Below are positions 51,383 to 59,215 of a stretch of DNA of 64,000 nucleotides, piece after piece. Source of the stretch: Aquipuribacter nitratireducens (GTDB lineage Bacteria > Actinomycetota > Actinomycetes > Actinomycetales > JBBAYJ01); NCBI RefSeq assembly GCF_037860835.1, contig NZ_JBBEOG010000004.1, positions 310,001 through 374,000 of the forward strand, in the 5' to 3' direction. The notes beneath the pieces are model-generated. The model was given only the letters and a program-made list of their open reading frames with translations. It had not been told where the DNA came from and searched no databases. How positions within the stretch are numbered: position 1 is the first letter of the stretch; each line of letters opens with the position of its first letter. The position numbers were made by a program, and so were the translations under genes.

Positions 51383-52263
51383 GGCTGCTCCGGAGGTCGG
51401 AGGGCGTCCAGGCGTGCCGCCTCCAGGGCGACGGTCGGCGGGGGTGGTCGGCCCGCCGCGACCGACCAGTCGGCGACGCTCTCCTCGTCCCCGGCCAGCA
51501 GGGCGGCAGGAGTCGGCTCCGCGGCCGCGACGAGCTCGAGGACGCGACGCTGGTGCGGCGGCAGCGCCGCGACCTGGTGGCCGACGAGGTCGTCGAGGCC
51601 GCCCCACGGCTCACCGACGCCGGCGGCCGCGAGCGCGAGCTCCCGGGCGAAGAGCGGGTTGCCGCCCGCCAGGTCCACCACGCGAGCGGCACGGTCGGTG
51701 TCCAAGGGGCGCCCGGCCGCCGCCGTCGCGATCCGGACGACGTCCCCGTCGCGCAGCGGCCCGACGTCGACGACCCGAAGCGTCCCCTCACGCAGGAGCG
51801 CCTCGACGTCGTCCGGCAGCGGATCGGTGTCACGCCGCGTGGCGAGCAGCTGCACGTCCCCAGGGCTCGTCGCGTACCGCAGCACGACCGCGGACATCGC
51901 GTCGGCGTGGTGGGCGTCGTCGAGCCACACGAGAGGGGCCTCGCCGGCACGGGCCAGCTGCCGCCAGCGCCGCGACAACGTCGCGAGCACCGCCGCGAGG
52001 TCGCCGCCCGCCGCGCCTGTCGGCAAAAGAGGAGCGAGGGTGCTGAGCGCCCGCCCGGACGTGCTGGCGCTCGCGAGGAGCCGGTCGACATGACGTCCGG
52101 CGTCGGACAGGCCCGTGGACCGCGCCACGCGCAGCGTCTCCTCGACGAGGCGGGACTTGCCGATCCCCGGCGGGCCGCGGAGCAGCACGTGCTCGCCCGC
52201 GGTCACGGCGGCCGCCAGCTCGGTGAGCGCCGCGTCCCGCCCGACGAACGGGAGGCTCCCCAT
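51379..52263 (-). CDS. stand-alone AAA ATPase of the LuxR-regulator type
   Basis: 294 residues. The N-terminal ATPase module of large LuxR-family (LAL/MalT-like) regulators: FVGRDAALTELAAAV, Walker A LLRGPPGIGKSRLVE, Walker B PLVWLDDAHHAD, sensor LLATRRDTDPL and VVDLAGGNPLFARELAL. The TPR region and C-terminal LuxR DNA-binding domain that normally follow (about 600 more residues) are missing, and the protein ends cleanly in an operon. It may be a specialised ATPase working with the two small proteins, or a decayed regulator. ATG at 52263. Confidence 0.82.
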   Translation of the reverse strand: MGSLPFVGRDAALTELAAAVTAGEHVLLRGPPGIGKSRLVEETLRVARSTGLSDAGRHVDRLLASASTSGRALSTLAPLLPTGAAGGDLAAVLATLSRRWRQLARAGEAPLVWLDDAHHADAMSAVVLRYATSPGDVQLLATRRDTDPLPDDVEALLREGTLRVVDVGPLRDGDVVRIATAAAGRPLDTDRAARVVDLAGGNPLFARELALAAAGVGEPWGGLDDLVGHQVAALPPHQRRVLELVAAAEPTPAALLAGDEESVADWSVAAGRPPPPTVALEAARLDALRPPEQP

Positions 52264-52311
52264 GCAGCCTCAGTCTGCCCCCGGCGGCGCTCCTCGCGCA
52301 GCCCTTCCTGC

Positions 52312-54027
52312 TCAGCCGCTGAGCAGGCACGCCGGCGGCAGCTCGAACCACCGGAGGTGCTCGAAGTCGTCCGACACCTGCGGTGTCCGCGCACCCGGCA
52401 CCGCCGCGGTCTCGGACGGCCGCGACCCGAGCAGTCGCTCCGCGTCCGCCAGGTAGCCGGCGAGCGCGGTCTCCGGCACCGGCTCGTCGTGACGCGGGTA
52501 CGTCATCTCGCCCGTGATGGGGTCGTACGTCACCTGGTCGAGGCGCAGCGGCGGCTCGACCGGTCCGTCCCGGTGCCGCCACAGCCCCGTGCCCGGGTCG
52601 AACGTGTAGTCGGTGAGGAAGCGCCAGCCGTGCCGGGCGACGAAGCCGACCGCCTCGACGACGTAGTCGACGACCTGCTCGGACACGAAGTAGTTGAGGT
52701 TGACCCGCACCCAGCCCGGCTTGATGCCCTCGCAGCCGGTGGCGATCTCGCGCTCGAAGGCGTGCGAGCGGTCGAGGTCGATGCCGAGGAGGCGGTGCCC
52801 GTACGGGCCGGCGCACGAGCAGCCGCCGCGGGACTGGATGCCGAAGAGGTCGTTGAGCAGGGCGACGACGAAGTTGTGGTGCAGGTAGCGGCCGGGGCGA
52901 CCGTCGGCGTCGGGACGCCGCACGACGAACGACACGATCGACAGCCGCTCCGCGGCGAGGTTGCCGAGGATCTCCATCTCCGGGACCTCCCGCCACCGGT
53001 CGACGGCGCGACGCAGCAGCGTCTCCTCGCGCGCCCGGATCGTCGCCACACCGACCGCGGCCTTCAGCTGGAAGACGAGCCCGGCGCGGATCGACTCGAC
53101 GATCGCCGGCGTGCCGCCCTCCTCGCGGTGCTCGGCGTCGGCGAGGTAGCGGTGCTCGGTCGGGTTGACGTACGCGACGGTGCCGCCGCCCGGCACGACC
53201 GGCACGCGGTTGTGGAGCAGGTCCCGACGCACCGCGAGCACACCGGGCGTGCCCGGCCCGCCGATGAACTTGTGCGGGGAGCAGAACACGGCGTCCATGC
53301 CGACCTCGCCCATGCGGATGTCGACGTAGGGGGCGGCGGCGGCGTAGTCCCACAGCGCGAGCGCACCGTGGCGGTGGAGGAGGTCGGTGACGGCGCGGGT
53401 GTCGGTGACGATGCCCGTGACGTTCGAGGCGGCGGAGAAGGAGCCGACCTTGAGCGGACGGTCGACGTGCTCGCGCAGCGCCGCCTCGAGTGCGGCGAGG
53501 TCGACGTGGCCGTCGGCGTCCTCGGGGATCGTCACGACGTCGGCGATCGACTCCCGCCAGCCCAGCTCGTTGCTGTGGTGCTCGAAGGGGCCGATGAGCA
53601 CGACCGGGCGCTCGTCGGCCGGGATGTGCGCCGACAGGTGGTAGCGGTCCTCGAGCCCGCACGGCAGCCGGATCCCGAGCAGGCCGATCATCTTGTCGAT
53701 GGCGGCGGTCGAGCCGGACCCGCAGAAGATGACGGCCACGTCGTCGCCGGCGCCGAGGCCCTCCCGGACGAGGCGGCGGGCGTCCTCGCGGAGTCGGGTC
53801 GTCTGCAGGCCCGTGCCGCTGGACTCGGTGTGGGTGTTGGCGTAGCGGGGCAGCACCTCGCCCCGCACGAAGTCCTCGACGAAGGTCAGCGCCCGGCCGC
53901 TCGCGGTGTAGTCGGCGTACGTCACGCGGCGGGGGCCGTACGGCCCGTGCATGACCTGGTCGTCGCCGATGACGGACTCGCGGATGCGGCGCAGCAGCGC
54001 GGGCTCGTCCGCCGCTCCGCCTGCCAT
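52312..54027 (-). CDS. class V aminotransferase / cysteine desulfurase-like PLP enzyme
   Basis: 571 residues. PLP fold type I: VTYADYTASGRALTFVEDFV at the start, GSGSTAAIDKMIG for phosphate binding, Asp in LALWDYAAAAPYVDI, and the PLP lysine in FCSPHKFIGGPGTPG. The loop RGGCSCAGPYGHRLLG carries Cys residues where cysteine desulfurases and selenocysteine lyases have their nucleophile. It is much longer than SufS/IscS (about 400), with an extra region of about 120 residues at the C-terminus. No Fe-S assembly genes are nearby. ATG 54027 is preferred to a start at 54087. Substrate uncertain. Confidence 0.88.
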   Translation of the reverse strand: MAGGAADEPALLRRIRESVIGDDQVMHGPYGPRRVTYADYTASGRALTFVEDFVRGEVLPRYANTHTESSGTGLQTTRLREDARRLVREGLGAGDDVAVIFCGSGSTAAIDKMIGLLGIRLPCGLEDRYHLSAHIPADERPVVLIGPFEHHSNELGWRESIADVVTIPEDADGHVDLAALEAALREHVDRPLKVGSFSAASNVTGIVTDTRAVTDLLHRHGALALWDYAAAAPYVDIRMGEVGMDAVFCSPHKFIGGPGTPGVLAVRRDLLHNRVPVVPGGGTVAYVNPTEHRYLADAEHREEGGTPAIVESIRAGLVFQLKAAVGVATIRAREETLLRRAVDRWREVPEMEILGNLAAERLSIVSFVVRRPDADGRPGRYLHHNFVVALLNDLFGIQSRGGCSCAGPYGHRLLGIDLDRSHAFEREIATGCEGIKPGWVRVNLNYFVSEQVVDYVVEAVGFVARHGWRFLTDYTFDPGTGLWRHRDGPVEPPLRLDQVTYDPITGEMTYPRHDEPVPETALAGYLADAERLLGSRPSETAAVPGARTPQVSDDFEHLRWFELPPACLLSG

Positions 54028-54168
54028 GGCCTCACGGTACGGGGCGGACGTGGCGTCCCGGCAGGGACCGGACTCCCGTGGTGGCACGGATGTCGGGGAG
54101 AGGGGCCGTCCCTAGCGTCGGGACGCGGCCGCACGGAGCGCGCCGGCGCACGACCCCGAGGAGGCCCC

Positions 54169-54648
54169 ATGACCCAGGCACGAGCTCTGCGGATCGCCGT
54201 CGCGACGGCCGCGACCCTCACGATGGCCGCCGCGGCCGGACCGGCGTCGGCGGCCGCGCCGTCGAGCGAGCAGGAGGTCATCGAGTTCGAGTTCGAGTCC
54301 GAGACCCTTCCGGAGCTGTGCGGGATCCCCGGGCCCGTCATCGTCTCCGGCGAGGGCACGGCGACGAACCGGACCTTCGAGGACACCGGCAAGCAGGGAC
54401 TGCTCGCGGTGCGCACGGTCAACGTCGCCATCACGTTCACTGCGGGGGAGCGCAGCATCACGGTCCGGGACGTCGGAGCGGACACCCTGCTCCGCATGCC
54501 GGACGGCTCGCTCATCCTGTCGATCGTCGGACAGCTGCCACGCGACTACAAGGGCGTCCTCAAGCTCGACCCCGACACCGGGGAGGTGCTCAAGGAGCCG
54601 ACGCGTCTGGACGACGGCAGTCACATCTGCCGGGCCCTCGCCGGCTGA
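54169..54648 (+). CDS. small secreted protein of unknown function
   Basis: 159 residues. A Sec signal peptide (ALRIAVATAATLTMAAAAGPASA, cleavage near 29) is followed by a mostly beta-strand domain (FESETLPELCGIPGPVIVSGEG, TVNVAITFTAGERSITVRDVG, LILSIVGQLPRDYKGVLKLD) with two Cys that could pair. No known domain recognised. ATG at 54169 has a GAGGAGG site 5 bases upstream. Monocistronic by position. Confidence 0.75.
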   Translation: MTQARALRIAVATAATLTMAAAAGPASAAAPSSEQEVIEFEFESETLPELCGIPGPVIVSGEGTATNRTFEDTGKQGLLAVRTVNVAITFTAGERSITVRDVGADTLLRMPDGSLILSIVGQLPRDYKGVLKLDPDTGEVLKEPTRLDDGSHICRALAG

Positions 54649-54721
54649 CGGAGGCGCTCGCCCGGGCGGTCCCAGCACGCCTCCGTCGCCGTCTCATGTG
54701 TGACGGGTACCGTCCGGAACC

Positions 54722-55924
54722 GTGACAGGTCGCCGCGCGCTCGTCGTGACGCTGGGTCGCGCACGAGGTGCCCTCGCCGCGGTCCGCGCGCTCGACGTCG
54801 CGGGCTGGAGGGTCGGCGTCGGCACGCCCGACGGCGGCGGCATGGTCGGCGCGTCCCGCGCCTGCCGCGCGACGCACGTCGTCCCCCGACCCCGCGGCGA
54901 CGGTCGCGACTTCGCGGGCGCCGTCGCCGAGGCCGTCCGGACCGGTGGCTACGACGTCGTGTTCGGCGGGGGCGACGACTGGATGGCCGCCCTCTCGCAC
55001 CTGCGGGCGGACATCCCGGCCGTCGTCGCGCACCCGGCACCGGACGTCGTCGACCGCGCCCTCGACAAGGCGGGTCTCGTGGAGCGCGCCCGCGCCGTCG
55101 GCCTCGCCGCCCCGCGCACGGTCGAGGCGACGCCGGAGGCGCTCGAGGCGTGGCAGGGCCCGGTCGTCGTCAAGTGCCGCTCGCACTGGCGGCCCGGCCA
55201 GCGGAAGCTGCTGCGGGTCGAGGCCAGGTGGTTCGCCTCCGCCCACGACCCCGCCGCCCGCGAGCGGCTCGACCTCATCCGCGACTCGGGCCTCGAGGCG
55301 GTGCTGCAAGAGCCCGTCGACGGTGGGCTCGGCGCGCTCATCGGGCTCGTGCACGGCGGCCGGTTGACCGGTCGGCTCCAGCAGCGGGCGCGCAGCCTGT
55401 GGCCGACGCCGAGCGGGGTGTCGGCGAGCGCCGTCACCGTCCCGGTCGATGCCGACCTCGCCGCCCGCGCCGAGCGGCTGCTCGTCGACCTCGGTTGGAC
55501 CGGGCTCGTCGAGCTGCAGTTCCTCACCGGCCCCGACGGCGTCCCGCACCTCATCGACCTCAACGGCCGCTTCTACGGCTCGATGGCGCTCACCGACGCC
55601 GCCCGGCCGGGGCTCGCGGACGCGTGGGGCCGGCAGGTCCTGGGCCTCGATGTGCCGGACCTGCCGGACGCGCCCGCCGGCGTGCGGTTCTCGTGGGGCG
55701 CGGGGGACCTGCGGCGCGCGAGCGTCGAACGGCGCGGTGGCCTGGTGAGCGACGTCGCCCGCACCCTCGCGTGGTCGGCGACCGCGCAGCGCAGCGTGTG
55801 GTCGCTGCGCGACCCGGGGCCCACGTGGCACCTCGTGACGGGGCGCCTGCGTCCCGGCCCGGCGCCGGACCCGCGGACCGTCGGCGACGAGGTCGACCCC
55901 GCCGCCGAGGGCGCCTGCGCGTGA
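54722..55924 (+). CDS. ATP-grasp family protein
   Basis: 400 residues. N-terminal Rossmann-like part (ALVVTLGRARGALAAVRALDVAGWRVGVGT), then an ATP-grasp fold with VVVKCRSHWRPG, LQEPVDGGLGALIGLV and the metal-binding end LVELQFLTGPDGVPHLIDLNGRFYGSM (Glu and Asn ligands). ATP-grasp ligases join a carboxylate to an amine or thiol through an acyl-phosphate. It lies 31 bp before a MurJ-type flippase gene and probably shares its transcript, hinting at an envelope-related substrate. GTG at 54722. Confidence 0.85.
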   Translation: MTGRRALVVTLGRARGALAAVRALDVAGWRVGVGTPDGGGMVGASRACRATHVVPRPRGDGRDFAGAVAEAVRTGGYDVVFGGGDDWMAALSHLRADIPAVVAHPAPDVVDRALDKAGLVERARAVGLAAPRTVEATPEALEAWQGPVVVKCRSHWRPGQRKLLRVEARWFASAHDPAARERLDLIRDSGLEAVLQEPVDGGLGALIGLVHGGRLTGRLQQRARSLWPTPSGVSASAVTVPVDADLAARAERLLVDLGWTGLVELQFLTGPDGVPHLIDLNGRFYGSMALTDAARPGLADAWGRQVLGLDVPDLPDAPAGVRFSWGAGDLRRASVERRGGLVSDVARTLAWSATAQRSVWSLRDPGPTWHLVTGRLRPGPAPDPRTVGDEVDPAAEGACA

Positions 55925-55955
55925 GGCTGCTCCCCGGTCCGCTGCGACCGCCCCG

Positions 55956-57674
55956 GTGACGCCGGCCGACGTCACCGGCCGCCGCAGCACCGGTCTGGTG
56001 GCCGCCGGCATCCTCGTGTCCCGGCTGACGGGTCTCGTGCGGGAACGCGCCCTCGCCCACTACCTCGGAGCGGGCGGCGCAGCGGACGCCTTCACCGTCG
56101 CGTTCCGCATCCCGAACCTGCTCCAGCACCTGCTGGGGGAGGGCGTGCTGTCGGCGTCCTTCATCCCCGTCTACAGCCGCCTGCTCGCCCAGGGCCGGCA
56201 CCGCGACGCCGGCCGCGTCGCCTCGGCCGTCCTCGGGCTGCTCCTCCTCGCCGCGGGCGGGCTCACGCTGCTCGGGGTCCTCCTCGCCGAGCCGCTCACG
56301 GTGCTCGTCGCGGCGGGCCTGCGCGCCCGGCCGGAGGTGTTCGACCTCACCGTCGACCTCGTCCGCATCATGTTTTTCGCCGTCGGGCTCCTCGTGGTGT
56401 CCGCGTGGTGCCTCGGGGTGCTCAACAGCCACGGGCGCTTCTTCCTGTCGTACGTCGCGCCCGCGCTGTTCAACGCCGTGCAGGTCGTGACGCTCGTCGT
56501 CGCGGCGCACTACCTCCTCACCGGTGTCGACGGCGGCGGTCCGCTCGGCGTCGCGCTGCAGGAGGACCTCGTCCGCTGGCTCGGGATCGGGACCGTCGTC
56601 GGGGGGGCGGTGCAGCTCGCCGTGCAGCTGCCGGCCGTCGTGCGGCTGACCCGTGGCCTGCGGCCTGTCCCGCGTGTCCGGGTGCCCGGCGTGCCCGACG
56701 TGCTGCGGGCGTTCGGCCCCGTCGTCGCGGCCAAGGGCGTCGTGCAGATCTCGACGTACCTGCAGGTGCTGCTCGCGAGCTTCCTCGCCGCCGGGGCGCT
56801 CGCGACCCTGCGGTACGCGCAGGTGCTGTACATGCTGCCGATCAGCCTCTTCGGGATGGCCGTCGCGGCGGCGGCGCTGCCCCGGCTGTCGGCCGAGGGC
56901 TCGACGGACACCGACGACGCCGTGGCGCGGGAACGGACCCTGCGCCGGGTCGACGCCGGCCTGGGTCGGGTCGCGGCGCTCGTCGTGCCGACGGCCACCG
57001 GCTACCTCGTCGTCGGCGACCTCGTGACGGCGACGCTGTTCCAGACCGGCGCGTTCGGCCGCCTCGAGGTGCTCGCCGTGTGGCTCGTGCTCGCCGGGTT
57101 CACCGTCGGTCTCGTCGCGACGACGTCCGGGCGGCTGCTGCAGGCCGCCCTGTTCGCGACCGGGGACACGCGCGTGCCGGCGGTCACGGCGACCGTCCGG
57201 GTCGTCGTGTCGCTCGCGCTCGGGGCGGTGCTCATGCTCCAGCTCGACCGCCTCGTGCTCGACGCCGACGGGCTCCGGGTCGTCGGCGACCTCCCGGCCT
57301 TCACGCCCCTGCCCGCGGACGAGCGCGACGACGTCGCGGGACTGGTCCGGCTCGGGGCGGTGGGGATCGCGCTCGCGAGCGGGGTCGCGGCGTGGGTGGA
57401 GCTCGTGCTGCTGCGCCGGGCCGTCGGCCGACGGCTCGGACGGGTGCGGCTCGGCGGGGGGCAGCTCGGTCGGATCGTGCTCGCCGCCGTGGCGGCGGCC
57501 GTCGTCCTCGTGCCGCTGCGGCCGCTGCTGCTGCGGCTGCCGCCGGAGCTCGAGGGCGTCGTCGCGATCGTGCTGTTCGCGCTCGTGTACCTACCGGTTG
57601 CGCGACTGCTCGGGGTGCGGGAGGTGATGGAGGTCCTCGCCGGACTGGCGCGTCGGCTGCGGCGCCGGGTCTAG
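55956..57674 (+). CDS. MurJ/MviN-type lipid flippase
   Basis: 572 residues with 13-14 membrane helices. The family opening LVAAGILVSRLTGLVRERALAHYLGAGGAADAFTVAFRIPNLLQHLLGEGVLSASFIPVYSRLL is unmistakable. MurJ moves lipid II across the membrane for peptidoglycan synthesis. Actinobacterial MurJ usually sits near parA/parB or a kinase-like partner gene; here its neighbour is an ATP-grasp enzyme. It may therefore be a paralog that flips a different lipid-linked product. The C-terminal kinase-like extension of mycobacterial MurJ is absent. GTG at 55956. Confidence 0.92.
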   Translation: MTPADVTGRRSTGLVAAGILVSRLTGLVRERALAHYLGAGGAADAFTVAFRIPNLLQHLLGEGVLSASFIPVYSRLLAQGRHRDAGRVASAVLGLLLLAAGGLTLLGVLLAEPLTVLVAAGLRARPEVFDLTVDLVRIMFFAVGLLVVSAWCLGVLNSHGRFFLSYVAPALFNAVQVVTLVVAAHYLLTGVDGGGPLGVALQEDLVRWLGIGTVVGGAVQLAVQLPAVVRLTRGLRPVPRVRVPGVPDVLRAFGPVVAAKGVVQISTYLQVLLASFLAAGALATLRYAQVLYMLPISLFGMAVAAAALPRLSAEGSTDTDDAVARERTLRRVDAGLGRVAALVVPTATGYLVVGDLVTATLFQTGAFGRLEVLAVWLVLAGFTVGLVATTSGRLLQAALFATGDTRVPAVTATVRVVVSLALGAVLMLQLDRLVLDADGLRVVGDLPAFTPLPADERDDVAGLVRLGAVGIALASGVAAWVELVLLRRAVGRRLGRVRLGGGQLGRIVLAAVAAAVVLVPLRPLLLRLPPELEGVVAIVLFALVYLPVARLLGVREVMEVLAGLARRLRRRV

Positions 57675-57683
57675 CGTGCGGTG

Positions 57684-58103
57684 ATGGTCGAGAGTCCCGC
57701 CCCGGTCCGGCAGCTGCGCCTCGTCGTCGCGACCGAGGACGCGGAGGCAGCGGTCGCGTTCTTCCGGGACGTCCTCGGCATGCCCGTCGAGGAGGCGTAC
57801 GACGGTCCGGACGGCGCGCAGGTGACGATCCTCGGCGCCGGTCGGGCGACGCTGGAGATCGCCAACCCCGCCCAGCAGCGGTACATCGACGACGTCGAGG
57901 TCGGCCGGCAGGTCGCCGGGACCTGGCGCGTCGCTCTCGAGGTGCCGGACGCTGCCGCGGCGAGCGAGGCGGCCGCGGCCGGCGGCGCCGCGGAGGTGGC
58001 GCCGCCGACGCGGACGCCGTGGGACTCCCTCAACGCACGCTTCGACGCGCCGGGCGGCATCCACCTCACGCTGTTCCAGGAGTTCGGCGACGCCTCCGCC
58101 TGA
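57684..58103 (+). CDS. VOC (glyoxalase-like) family protein
   Basis: 139 residues. RQLRLVVATEDAEAAVAFFRDVLGMPVEEAYDGPDG opens the fold; TWRVALEVPDAAAASEAA and RFDAPGGIHLTLFQE close it. The Glu/His/Glu positions suit a metal-binding glyoxalase or bleomycin-resistance type, specific role unknown. ATG 57684 preferred, GTG 57681 possible. Only 9 bp downstream of the flippase gene, so it may be read from the same message. Confidence 0.87.
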   Translation: MVESPAPVRQLRLVVATEDAEAAVAFFRDVLGMPVEEAYDGPDGAQVTILGAGRATLEIANPAQQRYIDDVEVGRQVAGTWRVALEVPDAAAASEAAAAGGAAEVAPPTRTPWDSLNARFDAPGGIHLTLFQEFGDASA

Positions 58104-58127
58104 CGCCGAGGGCGCCGAGGCGTCGGA

Positions 58128-58481
58128 TCAGCGGTCGTGAGGGGTCGGCGCGGTCCAGCCGTAGTCGCGGCCGACCGTCGCCACCCGCACCTGGTAGGCG
58201 GAGTACCAGGAGGCGCGTCCCCGGCGCTGGGCGACGAGGTGGGCAGCCACGTCCTTCCACGCGAGCGCGGCGTTCTCGTCGGTCCAGTACGACACCGTGA
58301 TGCCGACGTCCTCGCGGGCGGACTCCATGCCGAGGTAGCCGGGCTGCTGGGCTGCGAGCTCGGCCATCGCCGCGGACATGGCCTCGTAGCCCTGGTCGTC
58401 GGCCTCGGTGCGTGTCGAGGTGAAGATGACGGCCGTGTACGGCGGCTGCGGTGTGCGCGCGAGGCCGCCGGTGTCGGTCAC
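58128..58481 (-). CDS. antibiotic biosynthesis monooxygenase (ABM) domain protein
   Basis: 117 residues, one ABM ferredoxin-like domain: YTAVIFTSTRTEADDQGYEAMSAAMAELAAQQPGYLGMES, VSYWTDENAALAWKDVAAHL. Members include quinone-forming oxygenases and haem-degrading proteins, but many are uncharacterised. GTG at 58481 overlaps the acetyltransferase stop by 4 bases, so the pair is co-translated. Confidence 0.87.
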   Translation of the reverse strand: MTDTGGLARTPQPPYTAVIFTSTRTEADDQGYEAMSAAMAELAAQQPGYLGMESAREDVGITVSYWTDENAALAWKDVAAHLVAQRRGRASWYSAYQVRVATVGRDYGWTAPTPHDR

Positions 58482-58993
58482 GGGCGAGCTCCCGACCCGG
58501 CCCAGTCGGCTCTCCGCAGCCGGAACAGCCGGAACGTCACCGATCCGTGGGTCACGGTGCCCTGGTCCCGGAAGCCGTACGGCGCGAGAGCGCGGGCGGG
58601 TGAGCGGCTGAACGGCAGCGAGACGACGATCTCCTCGAGCCCCAGCTCGCCGAACCCCCGGTCGACGAAGCGTCGGGCGACCTCCGCGCCGTGCCCCCAG
58701 AAGCGGGGCGCGAGGACGAGTGAGAGGTCGGCGCCCGCGTCCTCCCGCTGGAAACCGCCCCAGCCAGCGAGCCCGCCGTCGACGAGCACCGCCTCGGGAC
58801 CGAAGCCGTGCTGCTCCCACTGCACATCCTTGTCGTGGACCCACCGGGCGGTGTCCTCCTCGGAGAACACGGTGGCCAGCGGCATGTGCCGGTGGTTGCG
58901 CGGCTCGTTGAGCAGCGCCCGCACGTCCTCGAGCGGCAACTCGGTGAGCCGCGCGAAGCCGATGCTCCGAGCCCGAGAGCCCTCCCCGTCCAC
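58478..58993 (-). CDS. GNAT-family N-acetyltransferase
   Basis: 171 residues of the RimJ/RimL-like acetyltransferase_3 type: GFARLTELPLEDVRALLNEPRNHRHMPL, LVLAPRFWGHGAEVARRFVDRGFGELGLEEIVVSLPFSRSPARALAPYGF. The acetyl-CoA pyrophosphate loop (RFWGHGAEVA) departs from the usual Q/RxxGxG/A. The GTG at 58993 is the likely start; it has no ribosome-binding site, and CATACT lies 9 bases upstream, so a leaderless message is possible. Starts 25 bp after the tRNA-Lys gene on the same strand. Confidence 0.85.
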   Translation of the reverse strand: MDGEGSRARSIGFARLTELPLEDVRALLNEPRNHRHMPLATVFSEEDTARWVHDKDVQWEQHGFGPEAVLVDGGLAGWGGFQREDAGADLSLVLAPRFWGHGAEVARRFVDRGFGELGLEEIVVSLPFSRSPARALAPYGFRDQGTVTHGSVTFRLFRLRRADWAGSGARP

Positions 58994-59017
58994 GGGGAGA
59001 GTATGTCCGCGTGCGAG

Positions 59018-59090
59018 TGGGCCCCGTGGGGCTCGAACCCACAACCCGCGGATTAAAAGTCCGCTGCTCTGCCAGTTGAGCTAGAGGCCC
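59018..59090 (-). tRNA. tRNA-Lys (anticodon UUU)
   Basis: Read on the reverse strand: 7-bp acceptor GGGCCTC/GGGGCCC (one T-G pair) with discriminator A, D arm AGCTCAACTGGCAGAGC, anticodon arm CGGACTTTTAATCCG with anticodon TTT, and T arm GTGGGTTCGAGCCCCAC. No CCA is encoded. The 73-nt cloverleaf is complete. The defence-type island begins about 125 bp beyond its 5' end. Confidence 0.97.
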
Positions 59091-59146
59091 GGAAGACGCT
59101 CGAGGGTATCTGTCAGACGAGCCGGAGGAGCGCGCCGGCCGACCGT

Positions 59147-59160
59147 CGCCCCCGGGGGCG
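59147..59160. repeat. 14-bp palindrome beside tRNA-Lys
   Basis: CGCCCCCGGGGGCG, a perfect palindrome in the 125-bp gap between the tRNA and the AlbA_2 gene. It may be part of a terminator for the AlbA_2 gene (56 bp past its stop). Confidence 0.4.
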
Positions 59161-59215
59161 CTGCTGGGAGCGACGCGGCCCAGGGCAGCGCGCTCACCTG
59201 TGCGGGCCTCGGGAA

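Noticed and set aside
54064-54077. GGGACCGGACTCCC upstream of the small secreted protein
   Set aside because: The right arm does not complement the left (ACTCCC versus GGTCCC), so it is not a palindromic DosR-type site.
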